In this document: piece by piece, positions 34,867 through 42,855 of the stretch
Layout: each line of letters starts with the position of its first letter
Position numbering within the stretch: the stretch's first letter is position 1
Notes under the pieces: generated by a model
Told to the model about the DNA's origin: nothing
Databases searched by the model: none
Seen by the model: the letters and a program-made list of their open reading frames with translations, nothing else
Translations under genes and position numbers: made by a program
Source: Paenibacillus sp. H1-7
Lineage (GTDB): Bacteria; Bacillota; Bacilli; Paenibacillales; NBRC-103111
NCBI RefSeq assembly: GCF_022354825.1
Contig: NZ_CP031168.1
Coordinates: 1,985,501 to 2,049,500 of the forward strand
Length of the DNA: 64,000 nucleotides
Reading direction: 5' to 3'

Positions 34867-36090
34867 ATGCAGCGTTTACTCCGCTTTTTGCAAGACTATC
34901 ATCCTATCGTTCATGTTCTTCTGCTAGGCACGATCCTCGCCCGAACCGCTTCATCCATGAGTATGCCTTTTCTGGCCATTTACTTATCGAAACAATCGCA
35001 TATAAACCCCGTCCTTATAGGCTTGATCGTTGGCCTGGGCCCATTGGCGGCTACCGTCGGCGGATTTGTCGGCGGCGCTTTGTCGGACAGGCTGGGGCGC
35101 AAAACGATCATGCTGTTCGCCTTGTCCGGCTGGGTCGTCGTTTTTGGAGGATTCGCGATGGTCAAGTCTCCGCTTGCCTTCATGCTGCTGAATATGCTGA
35201 ACGGACTATGCCGCTCCTTGTATGAGCCGGTATCTCAAGCACTGATGGCCGATGTAACGGAGCGTGAAAAAAGGCTGAAGGTATTTTCCTTGCGCTACAT
35301 TGCCATCAACGTTGGTGTGGCGGTGGGTCCACTGCTTGGCGCTTTTTTCAGCACAATGGAGGTTTGGCTTCCATTCATGGCTACAGGCTTGATTTACTTG
35401 CTGTATGCGATCGGATTGTACGTGCTGCTGCAGCGATTCGGAATCAAGCGGATTGAGGGGGAGAAACGGAGCGAGATAACGATAAAGTCCTCCTGGAATG
35501 TCGTACGTGCGGACCGGGTGTTCCGTTATTATATCGGAGGATCGATCATGGGGGCTATCGGGTATGCCCAAATGACGGTGACTTTATCGCAATATGTGGA
35601 GCAAAATGTAGCAGGCGGCGCGGCGCTGTTCGCCATGCTGATGAGCTTGAATGCGGTTGTCGTCGTCTTGTTTCAAGTGCCGCTGTCGCGGATGTTCGAA
35701 CGCTGGGGTCCTATGATCGCTATTACCGCAGGCAATGTATTGTTCGCCGTCGGAGATATCGGCTTTGCCGTATCCGCAGGCTGGTTCGGCTTTATGGTAT
35801 CCATGTTCTTTTTCACGTTGGGTGAAATTCTCAATTACCCTCAAGCGAACGTGCTCGTCGACCAATTGGCCCCGGAGGGGATGAGAGGAACCTATTTCGG
35901 GGCTCAGTCGTTTAACAATGTCGGGCATTTTGTAGGTCCGTTGGTGGGGGGCGTTCTTCTCACTCATTGGGGCGGTCCGTCCTTATTTACGACTATGGCT
36001 GTTATTACGCTGGCGGGTACATGGTTTTACTACAGAGGACAAATTTTATACAAAATGAGTCTTAAGTCCGTAGAAACGGCACAAAAATAG
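34867..36090 (+). CDS. Major facilitator superfamily exporter
   Basis: 407 residues with 12 predicted helices. Motif A reads GGALSDRLGRKTIM between helices 2 and 3, and GPLLGAFFS / GPLVGGVLL repeats are of the drug/H+ antiporter kind. SD AAAGGGG precedes the ATG. A palindromic operator candidate lies upstream, which suggests inducible expression, but the cargo is not known. Confidence 0.88.
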   Translation: MQRLLRFLQDYHPIVHVLLLGTILARTASSMSMPFLAIYLSKQSHINPVLIGLIVGLGPLAATVGGFVGGALSDRLGRKTIMLFALSGWVVVFGGFAMVKSPLAFMLLNMLNGLCRSLYEPVSQALMADVTEREKRLKVFSLRYIAINVGVAVGPLLGAFFSTMEVWLPFMATGLIYLLYAIGLYVLLQRFGIKRIEGEKRSEITIKSSWNVVRADRVFRYYIGGSIMGAIGYAQMTVTLSQYVEQNVAGGAALFAMLMSLNAVVVVLFQVPLSRMFERWGPMIAITAGNVLFAVGDIGFAVSAGWFGFMVSMFFFTLGEILNYPQANVLVDQLAPEGMRGTYFGAQSFNNVGHFVGPLVGGVLLTHWGGPSLFTTMAVITLAGTWFYYRGQILYKMSLKSVETAQK

Positions 36091-36176
36091 GAAATTTGAA
36101 TTATGTATTCCATTGGTCCTATCTTATATGCTATTCTTGTCGTATTTCATTACACGAATTGACAAATTTCGAACTC

Positions 36177-36266
36177 GAAAAAGGCAAAACAGGCGAAAGC
36201 CTGCGACGCAAAGCTAAAGGGGCTAAGGATCTTCTCAGGAGCAAACCTGCCAGCCAGCTGCCGAAG
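36177..36266 (+). ncRNA. Cyclic di-GMP-I (GEMM-I) riboswitch
   Basis: The class I core is recognisable base by base: AAGGCAAAAC, then a GAAA tetraloop hairpin (CAGGCGAAAGCCTG), then CGACGCAAAGC, then GGGGCTAAGG, and a second arm with the tetraloop receptor (CTGCCAGCCAGCTGCC). The order and spacing match the Vibrio Vc2 aptamer. It lies about 100 nt before a start codon, with a terminator-like hairpin between, so transcriptional control by c-di-GMP is likely. Confidence 0.9.
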
Positions 36267-36289
36267 GAACGGTGATACGCATATATAGC

Positions 36290-36320
36290 GGACTCCCGCC
36301 TAGGTGACGAGGAGTTTTTT
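36290..36320 (+). terminator. Terminator hairpin of the c-di-GMP riboswitch platform
   Basis: ACTCCCG pairs with CGAGGAGT (one bulged A), then TTTTTT. The position right after the aptamer suggests it is the expression platform. Confidence 0.65.
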
Positions 36321-36362
36321 CTCATGTTTCGAGTACACACAATCAAAGGAAGGAGAGAGATC

Positions 36363-36662
36363 ATGTCGAACGAAGAACGGGAGTTTATGACCAGACAAGG
36401 CTTTTTCACAAAAATCGGCAGCAATCTGATCGGAGTCTATTTGTCGAATGAAGGCCCTAAAATGTTTATAAACCAGGAAGTGTTCGATCTGCACAATCCA
36501 TGCTGGGATGTAGAGATGGTAATGGGCAAAAACAGCCATTTGCTGACGTTTTACTGGCGCGGCGAAGTGAAATTTTCGTTCCGGTGCGATTTTGTCAATG
36601 ACTTGTTCTTAAGTCTGTATGACTACTTGAGCTGTCGTGCCGAAGCAAGACGTTTAGCCTAA
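36363..36662 (+). CDS. Hypothetical 100-aa protein under c-di-GMP riboswitch
   Basis: Not recognised. A soluble protein with mixed alpha/beta character: GFFTKIGSNLIGVYLSNEG and MFINQEVFDLH in the first half, WDVEMVMGKNSHLLTFYWRGE and FSFRCDFVNDLFLSLYDYL in the second. There is no signal peptide or membrane segment. Start at 36363 follows AAGGAAGGAGAG; the ATG at 36324 has no SD and overlaps the terminator. The upstream riboswitch indicates a role in a c-di-GMP-controlled trait such as motility, attachment or sporulation, but nothing in the sequence tells which. Confidence 0.75.
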   Translation: MSNEEREFMTRQGFFTKIGSNLIGVYLSNEGPKMFINQEVFDLHNPCWDVEMVMGKNSHLLTFYWRGEVKFSFRCDFVNDLFLSLYDYLSCRAEARRLA

Positions 36663-36847
36663 TAAAAGCGATGATAGCGCTCGTTGCTCAAACGACGTGG
36701 GGATCAAGGATTAGCGGTTATGCACCGACCCGGATGATTGAGCATACCTTGCATAGGAGTAGAAATCATGACAAATGCCTATGATCCGGAAACACGCCAA
36801 GTAACTAGGTATGCCGGATACAAGCTGCCTATGGGAGGAGTGCAACC

Positions 36848-37660
36848 GTGGACCAGTCCGACTATGGCTCGGCCGCCTTGTTCGAACATCGGTTTTGGCT
36901 TCAAGTGCTTGGCGATCATGCCCGCTTCATCTTCAATGCGCTCGCCCCGAACGAACAGGAAGAAATAGAGCGCACAAGCTGCTTTATAGCCGCTTTCGAT
37001 CGATTGCTGGAGCGGGCAAGGCAGCATGATGGTGTATCCCAAATGATGGAACTGAATCAGGCGGCATTTCAAAAAGCCCAGGAGATCCGGCTCTTCAAGC
37101 TTCATCTGCTGGAACGCTCGCTTGCAGGCCGCATAGGCATTCAGCTTTCCCCCACTTTCTTGAACCATATGGTGAATGAGGTTGAGGAATATTTGAGGGT
37201 GCTGCCCTTCTTGCTGGAAGGGGAAACGCCGCCCGTGTTTGATAAAGTGCACCATCATTTGATCTGGCTCTCGGATACGTCAGGTCATGCCGGTATCATT
37301 GCAGCAGAGCTTGATATAACGGAAAAACGGCTGATTGAGATGAGCAGGACGTTCGAGGCGCATTTTACCGATTTTTATGTAAAAGCTATCGAGCTGGCAG
37401 GATATATGAGAACGAATCTGCATGATTTTCCGGCATTGTCCCGTTTTCATAAGGAAGTTGAGCTGGAGTCGGCGCTGTTCCGCGAGTTTTTGCGGGAGCT
37501 GGAGGAGCTGGCTCTGAGCAAAGAAATGCTAGGTACGGTACAGCCTCTAATAGCGGACCATATGGCCCGCGAGCTGTGCTATTATTTGACGAAGCTGGCG
37601 CAGACGGCAGGAGTCAAACGACCGAATTGCGATCCCGCCAAGCCTCGAACCGGAGCATAA
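36848..37660 (+). CDS. DUF2935 (hemerythrin-like four-helix) protein
   Basis: 270 residues. FEHRFWLQVLGDHARFI and LELHLLERSL-like LFKLHLLERSLAGRIG, with repeats in the second half (HHLIWLSDTSGHAGIIAAELD, FHKEVELESALFREFL), give two helical bundles with regularly spaced His and Glu, as in DUF2935, which is thought to bind metal. Function unknown. GTG at 36848 follows GGGAGGAG by 7 nt. A small ORF in another frame overlaps the start (see findings). Confidence 0.78.
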   Translation: MDQSDYGSAALFEHRFWLQVLGDHARFIFNALAPNEQEEIERTSCFIAAFDRLLERARQHDGVSQMMELNQAAFQKAQEIRLFKLHLLERSLAGRIGIQLSPTFLNHMVNEVEEYLRVLPFLLEGETPPVFDKVHHHLIWLSDTSGHAGIIAAELDITEKRLIEMSRTFEAHFTDFYVKAIELAGYMRTNLHDFPALSRFHKEVELESALFREFLRELEELALSKEMLGTVQPLIADHMARELCYYLTKLAQTAGVKRPNCDPAKPRTGA

Positions 37661-37695
37661 CGATAGGTCTTCTAACCACGATAGAATCTTCGAAT

Positions 37696-37742
37696 AAAGC
37701 ATGCTTTACTGCACGAACGGGCAGTAAAGCATGCTTTTTTTA
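37696..37742 (+). terminator. Strong intrinsic terminator
   Basis: AAAGCATGCTTTACTGC and GCAGTAAAGCATGCTTT form a 17-bp perfect stem, followed by T7. Placed between convergent genes. Confidence 0.9.
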
Positions 37743-37781
37743 TGGAGAAAAAAGCGCTGGACCTGCTTTGTCGGACTGCGC

Positions 37782-38666
37782 TTACTGCTGCAGACAAAGA
37801 TCGAGCATCGTTCTGGCTGCAAAAGATAGCGGGACGTCCTTTAACGTCACGATCCCGATATGCCGGGGCGGTATGGGCGGCTCCAGCTGCAGGGCGAACA
37901 GCTCGCCGGAGGAAAGCTCATCCTCGGCGAATTGCGCCGTAACGCAGGAAATGCCTAGGCCGGTTATGGCGAATTGGATGAGCAAATCCATGCTGCCCAG
38001 CTCGAACTCGGGAACGAGCCGCACCTGCTGGCTATGAAAATACCGGTCGATATAGCTGCGCATGCTGCTGTCTTTTTCCAGCATGATGATTGGGTAGGCA
38101 GCCAGTTCGGCGGCGGAGACCGGCTGGTCCTTTAAATGCCTGAAGCTTGCTCCTGCGATAAAGATATCGTGCAGCGGCTTCCATGGACGAATGGTCAGCT
38201 GCGGGTCCTCTGCCGGTAAATTGATGATGCCGAAATCGATCTTGCCTTCTTTTAGCAGCTTGATCGTCTCATGGGAGGTCCGGTTCGTAATATGCAGCTT
38301 TACATCGGGGTATTGCTTGTGGAACCGCTCGAGGTAAGGAAGCAAAATATGCTTGCACAACGTATCGTTGGCTCCGATATGGACGACGCCTCCCAGCATT
38401 TGGTGCATCTCGGTCAATTTCCGCTCCGCTTCCGTCAGCAGGCTGAACGCCTGATCGACATAGCGCAGCAGCACCTCTCCTTCCACCGTCAGCTTCACCC
38501 CGCGAGATGTGCGGAAGAACAGCGGCCCTCCCAGCTTTTCCTCGAGCTGCTTCATCGAATGGCTTACCGCCGGCTGAGTAATATACAACGCTTCCGCCGC
38601 ACGGGAGAAGCTGCCTGTCTTGGCGATGGCGAGAAATACCCGGTACCCGTCCAGATGATGCTCCAT
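37782..38666 (-). CDS. LysR-family regulator, divergent from purA
   Basis: 294 residues. N-terminal helix-turn-helix (FSRAAEALYITQPAVSHSMKQLE) and a CysB-like effector domain (VVHIGANDTLCKHILLPYLERFH, LAAYPIIMLEKDSSMR). It resembles the CysL/CbbR-like branch. SD GGAGG is 9 nt from the ATG. It is divergent from an adenylosuccinate synthetase gene, with a 182-nt spacer, and may control it. Confidence 0.88.
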   Translation of the reverse strand: MEHHLDGYRVFLAIAKTGSFSRAAEALYITQPAVSHSMKQLEEKLGGPLFFRTSRGVKLTVEGEVLLRYVDQAFSLLTEAERKLTEMHQMLGGVVHIGANDTLCKHILLPYLERFHKQYPDVKLHITNRTSHETIKLLKEGKIDFGIINLPAEDPQLTIRPWKPLHDIFIAGASFRHLKDQPVSAAELAAYPIIMLEKDSSMRSYIDRYFHSQQVRLVPEFELGSMDLLIQFAITGLGISCVTAQFAEDELSSGELFALQLEPPIPPRHIGIVTLKDVPLSFAARTMLDLCLQQ

Positions 38667-38751
38667 TACCTATTACCTCCACTTATATAAGCTATCTATA
38701 TTATTCATTATTCTAATATCATATCACAGAATATAATGAGATCGTAAAAGA

Positions 38752-38827
38752 AACCTCAGCTGAATGAATCAAATGGAGCTTAAGAGGTTGTTACGGATGG
38801 AGTAGCCGAGGTTTTTTGTCAAAACAA
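38752..38827 (+). promoter_or_regulatory. Possible transcription attenuator in the purA leader
   Basis: AACCTC at 38752 can pair either with GAGGTT at 38784 or with GAGGTT at 38818, the latter followed by TTTTT. This gives mutually exclusive hairpins, one terminator-like. I see no purine riboswitch signature. The stems are short. Confidence 0.35.
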
Positions 38828-38848
38828 TGAGAGAGGAAGCGGTGCGAA

Positions 38849-40129
38849 ATGAAAGGAACGGTAACGGCTGTCGTGGGAGCTAACTGGGGAGATGAAGGCA
38901 AGGGCAAGGTGACGGACCGAATGGGGGCGGCCGCCGATGCGGTGATCCGGTTTCAAGGCGGCAACAATGCAGGCCATACGATCATTAACGAGTACGGGAA
39001 ATTTGTGCTGCATATGCTTCCTTCAGGCGTGTTTCACGAACATGTAGTGAATGTGCTGGGTCCCGGGGTAGCGCTTAATATGAGCGGGCTGATCCATGAG
39101 TACAATCAGCTGATGTCAAGGAATGTGCCGAAGCCGCAGCTGCGAATATCGGACCGGTGCCAGGTGGTGGTTCCCTATCATATTCTATTCGATGAGCTGG
39201 AGGAGGAGAGGCTGGGAAGCAGGCAGTTCGGTTCGACCAAATCCGGTATTGCTCCGTTTTATGCCGATAAATATGCAAAGCTGGGTATCCAAGTGGCGGA
39301 TTTGTACGATCAAGACCGGCTGAGCGCCAAGCTGAACCATGCATTGGAAGCGAAAAATACGCTGCTCGAGCATCTGTACGGGCGCAGCGCGATGGCTTCG
39401 GACCAGCTGGTAGAGCAGCTGATGCAGGAAGGGGAAATCATTCGACCCTTTGTCTGCGACACGACGGTACTAATGCACACAATGCTTCGTGAAGGGAAAT
39501 CACTGCTCGTGGAAGGTCAGCTTGGATCGCTGCGCGATCCGGATCACGGCATTTACCCGTACTCGACGTCTTCTTCGACCTTGGCCGGCTTTGCTGCCGT
39601 TGGAGCGGGGATACCGCCATATGCAATCGGGCGCATTATTGCCGTAGCCAAAGCTTACTCCAGCTGTGTCGGCGCAGGGCCGTTCGTCACGGAGCTTCAT
39701 GGAGCCGAAGCGGATGAGCTGCGTAATCGGGGCGGCGAATTCGGCGCCAAGACCGGACGGCCGCGCCGGACGGGCTGGTTCGACGCTGTTGCGACACGCT
39801 ATGGCTGCATGCTGCAGGGGGCTACCGAGGTAGCGCTGTCAATGCTGGACGTGCTGAGCTATTTGGATCGAATCCCTGTATGTACGGCGTATGAAATTGA
39901 TGGAGTAAGAACGGAACAATTCCCTACTACGGGGCTTCTGGAGCGTGCTGTTCCGGTCTACGAATGGCTGCCCGGCTGGAAATGCGACATTACTGGAATC
40001 GAAATATATGATGAGCTTCCGGAGGAAGCGAAGCAGTATGTCCGTTATCTCGAGCGGCAGATCGGCGTTCCGATTCGCGCTGTCTCTAATGGACCGAGAC
40101 GGGAGCAATACATGGAGCGGACGGAATAA
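38849..40129 (+). CDS. purA: Adenylosuccinate synthetase, divergent (clostridial-type)
   Basis: 426 residues; joins IMP and aspartate using GTP in AMP synthesis. NWGDEGKGKVTD holds the catalytic Asp and P-loop-like segment, FQGGNNAGHTI follows, and GRPRRTGWFDAVATRYG is the C-terminal signature. Two canonical segments differ: GSTKSGIAPFYADK instead of the usual GTTxxGIGPxYxDK, and VEGQLG instead of FEGAQG. These variants are those of the PurA group common in Clostridia. A second, canonical purA would be expected elsewhere. Start: ATG with GAGAGGAAG upstream. Confidence 0.85.
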   Translation: MKGTVTAVVGANWGDEGKGKVTDRMGAAADAVIRFQGGNNAGHTIINEYGKFVLHMLPSGVFHEHVVNVLGPGVALNMSGLIHEYNQLMSRNVPKPQLRISDRCQVVVPYHILFDELEEERLGSRQFGSTKSGIAPFYADKYAKLGIQVADLYDQDRLSAKLNHALEAKNTLLEHLYGRSAMASDQLVEQLMQEGEIIRPFVCDTTVLMHTMLREGKSLLVEGQLGSLRDPDHGIYPYSTSSSTLAGFAAVGAGIPPYAIGRIIAVAKAYSSCVGAGPFVTELHGAEADELRNRGGEFGAKTGRPRRTGWFDAVATRYGCMLQGATEVALSMLDVLSYLDRIPVCTAYEIDGVRTEQFPTTGLLERAVPVYEWLPGWKCDITGIEIYDELPEEAKQYVRYLERQIGVPIRAVSNGPRREQYMERTE

Positions 40130-40280
40130 TCCGAACTGGCAGCGGAGTTCCTGTATCTGATGGATGGACGGAGCTTGGAAGGCTAGTGCTAGTAGCGACC
40201 CTTACCGGATGGCTGCAGCCGGAATGGCTGATCAGACCGGAACCTGCAGCGCATCCGTTTGATCAAGCTTTATAAAGGTA

Positions 40281-40358
40281 AACCCCGCCGATGGACAGGT
40301 TCATCCATCTTTATAGTAGATGGTAGGGAGAACGTCGTCCTTCGCACGGGGTTTCTTT
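40281..40358. terminator. Long hairpin terminator between purA and the convergent methyltransferase gene
   Basis: AACCCCG at the left pairs with CGGGGTT at the right, followed by TCTTTATTT; an inner hairpin CCATC/GATGG lies within. The rest of 40130-40280 holds no gene that I can support. Confidence 0.55.
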
Positions 40359-40381
40359 ATTTGTTATGAGGAGAGCGGATA

Positions 40382-41560
40382 TTAACGCTCCCGTTGTTCA
40401 TTATCCGATGGCTTGTCCTGCCGCCAGCCGTACAGTCCGCCTTCGCCCATGTACTGGTACAGGTTACACTCAATCCGGCCGTTGAACAGCTTGCGTTTCT
40501 TGTCGGCAGGTCGTCCCATATAATGCTCCAGCTGCTTGCTCGGGCTCATTATAAAGACCGACCATGTCGGCATCTGCGAGGTGATGCCGCCCAACTGGCG
40601 CAGCACCTTCTCGACCTCGCCCCGGTCGCCGAGACGTTCTCCGTAAGGCGGGTTCGTAATGATGCAGCCGTAATTGCCGGCGGGCTGGGCTTTGGCCACC
40701 GGCAGCACCTTCAGCGTCAGCTCCTTCGCGAGCCCGGCCGACTTCGCTGCCGCAAGCGCTACATCGATCGCCTCCGGATCGATGTCCGAGCCTGCGATCT
40801 CCAGCGGGACATCGTCCCGCACAAGATCGTAGGCTTCTTCCCGTGCCTCGGCCCATAGGGCCTCTGGCACGACGGGCCACGCCTCGGCTGCGAACGTTCT
40901 TCGCAGCCCCGGCGCCAGGTTCCACCCGATCATCGCCGCCTCGATCGGAATCGTTCCCGACCCGCAGAACGGGTCGTACAGCGGGCGTTCCGCCCGCCAG
41001 CGGCTCAGCAGCACCAGTGCTGCTGCCATCGTCTCCTTCAGCGGGGCTTCCGTAACGAGCTTACGGTAGCCTCGCTTGTGCAGCCCCACCCCGGTCGTGT
41101 CGAGCGTCAGCGTCGCCACGTCGTTCAGCAGCGCGACTTCGATCACGTAGCGCGCGCCGGTCTCGCGGAACCATTCGGTTTGGTACCGCTGCTTCATGCT
41201 TTCCACAATCGCTTTCTTCACAATGCCTTGGCAGGCAGGCACGCTGGACAGCTGCGACTTGTGGGAACGTCCCTCAACCGGGAACTCGGCGTTCTCAGGA
41301 ATCCAGTCCGGCCACGGGAGCGCCTTGGTCCCTTCGAACAGCTCGTCGAACGTGCGGGCCTCGAACTGGCCCATCTTCACCAGCACGCGATCCGCCGTGC
41401 GCAGCCACAGGTTTGCCCTCGCGATGGCCAACTCGTCACCAATGAAGCTAACGCGCCCATTCTCGACGGTTACTTTATCATAGCCCAAATCGCGCACCTC
41501 ACGGGCGACTACAGCCTCCAGCCCCATCGGAGCCGTGGCTATTAATTGAATTTCCGACAT
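40382..41560 (-). CDS. THUMP-domain class I RNA methyltransferase (YpsC/RlmL type)
   Basis: 392 residues. An N-terminal ferredoxin-like/THUMP region (LIATAPMGLEAVVAREVRDLGY) binds RNA and a C-terminal Rossmann fold binds SAM. DPFCGSGTIPIEAAMIGWN and ITNPPYGERLG (NPPY motif of N2-guanine methyltransferases) indicate 23S rRNA m2G modification, like the RlmL methylation domain. ATG at 41560 has GGAG 8 nt upstream; the in-frame GTG at 41569 overlaps that SD. Its 3' end faces purA. Confidence 0.9.
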   Translation of the reverse strand: MSEIQLIATAPMGLEAVVAREVRDLGYDKVTVENGRVSFIGDELAIARANLWLRTADRVLVKMGQFEARTFDELFEGTKALPWPDWIPENAEFPVEGRSHKSQLSSVPACQGIVKKAIVESMKQRYQTEWFRETGARYVIEVALLNDVATLTLDTTGVGLHKRGYRKLVTEAPLKETMAAALVLLSRWRAERPLYDPFCGSGTIPIEAAMIGWNLAPGLRRTFAAEAWPVVPEALWAEAREEAYDLVRDDVPLEIAGSDIDPEAIDVALAAAKSAGLAKELTLKVLPVAKAQPAGNYGCIITNPPYGERLGDRGEVEKVLRQLGGITSQMPTWSVFIMSPSKQLEHYMGRPADKKRKLFNGRIECNLYQYMGEGGLYGWRQDKPSDNEQRER

Positions 41561-41630
41561 TCTCTTCACTCCATATCTTCATAACGTCTGAACCAGACCG
41601 TATAGTTAACAATCCCATTTTGCGCTTTTT

Positions 41631-41746
41631 TCACCACAATAAAATTTATAAAAGCCCGAGGCGATCGGAGGCAAAATTCGAATTGGCCGTAAAAACAACC
41701 TTGCTCACAAAGCGAGTTTTGCTACTGTAAAACTCAGATTGTTGAA
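41631..41746 (-). repeat. Dispersed structured repeat, copy B
   Basis: On the minus strand, TAGCAAAACTCGCTTTGTGA and GGTTGTTTTTACGGCC align with copy A, and CCAAT...CCGATCGC...GCTTT...ATTGTGGTGA aligns with the tail of the 46.1-kb units. It lies about 70 nt before the methyltransferase start. The rest of the 586-nt gap 41561-42146 holds a second hairpin (GAATACGTC with GACGGTATTC at 42032-42055) and no convincing gene. Confidence 0.6.
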
Positions 41747-42146
41747 AAGTGTTATTTTTTCGAAATGATCGTTATAGGCAGGTGAGGGCATGTCTGCTTA
41801 CGATGCCAATTTTTCAGCAGAAACCTCTTTGTTCACGTCCGCCTTTGAAGCCTGTTCAAATACTTTATTTCTTATCGGAATCACGGGGTTCGATATTAAG
41901 AGCATAACGCGGCAAAGCCTGCTACGTAAGCCTGGCAGGAGGTGCATACCTCAATCTGAGTATCTAACCACATTTCAATTTCCTTAGATTTAGATTTCTC
42001 AACAAGCTCACTTTAAGGCCGATTAACTTCGGAATACGTCGATAAGACGGTATTCTCACCGGTTGAAGTCTCTTTGGAAAAGCCATACAATAGTCTAGTA
42101 TAGGATAAACGATGCGTTTATACAAATGAAACGGAGGAATTCGGGC

Positions 42147-42782
42147 ATGACGCAAATGAGCGCCGAGGAATATGTGGAGTCGCTGTTGGAGGAAGACGAG
42201 CAGCTGAACAAAGTCATTGAGGGAATCCGCGCCAATGGAATGCCTGAAATCTCGATCGCCCGGGGCTACGGCAAGCTGCTGACGCTGCTAGTCAAGATGA
42301 CCGGAGCGAAGCAGATTCTCGAGATCGGGGCGCTTGGCGGATACAGCGGCATTTGTTTGGCACGCGGACTTGAGGAGCAGGGCAAGCTTGTTTCGCTGGA
42401 GCTTAAGCAGGAGTATGCGGATGTAGCGTTGCGACACCTAAGCGAAGCAGGGCTGGGAGATAAGGTGGAGTACCGAGTGGGCGAGGCGCTGGACAGTCTG
42501 GGGCAGCTGCAAGCTGAGGGGCGGAAGTTCGACCTGTTCTTCATCGACGCCGATAAGGGCAACTATCCGAATTACCTGGAGTGGGCGATCAAACTAGCCA
42601 ACCCTGGAGCAATCATTCTTGGCGACAATACTTTGATGCACGGAAGCAGCATGAATCCTGAGGAGAAGGGTAACCGGGTAGTCAAAATGCGCGAGTTCAA
42701 CGAAAAAATGGCTCGTGATCCTCGTCTCGAAGGCGTCATACTGCCGGCCTACGATGGCTTGGCTATCGCACGAGTACGATAA
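42147..42782 (+). CDS. O-methyltransferase family 3 (class I SAM-dependent)
   Basis: 211 residues. ILEIGALGGYSGICLARGL is the SAM-binding motif I, VEYRVGEALDSL motif II region, and FDLFFIDADKGNYPNYLEWA carries the metal-binding Asp typical of catechol/caffeoyl-CoA O-methyltransferases; NTLMHG completes the metal site. In Bacilli related enzymes (YrrM, TrmR) modify tRNA hydroxyuridine or small phenols. ATG at 42147 follows ACGGAGGA at 8 nt and is preferred to 42126. Confidence 0.88.
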   Translation: MTQMSAEEYVESLLEEDEQLNKVIEGIRANGMPEISIARGYGKLLTLLVKMTGAKQILEIGALGGYSGICLARGLEEQGKLVSLELKQEYADVALRHLSEAGLGDKVEYRVGEALDSLGQLQAEGRKFDLFFIDADKGNYPNYLEWAIKLANPGAIILGDNTLMHGSSMNPEEKGNRVVKMREFNEKMARDPRLEGVILPAYDGLAIARVR

Positions 42783-42789
42783 AAAAAGC

Positions 42790-42834
42790 GCCTCCGGAAA
42801 ACAACCGACTGGTTGTTCCTCGGAGGCTTTTAAT
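42790..42834 (+). terminator. Terminator after the O-methyltransferase gene
   Basis: GCCTCCG pairs with CGGAGGC and an inner ACAACC with GGTTGT; TTTT follows. Confidence 0.8.
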
Positions 42835-42855
42835 ATTGTTGGCGCAAAGATAGAC

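Noticed and set aside
38667..38848. Purine riboswitch upstream of purA
   Set aside because: The conserved loop and junction bases of the guanine/adenine aptamer were not found.
40130..40280. A stop-free stretch after purA that reads like protein (LGRLVLVATLTGWLQPEWL)
   Set aside because: There is no start codon with an SD and the stretch is short; chance or a decayed remnant cannot be told apart.
41790..41987. A 65-codon ORF with a weak SD (GGTGAGG) in the gap before the O-methyltransferase gene
   Set aside because: The SD is only 2 nt from the ATG, the composition is unlike a folded protein and no domain is recognised.
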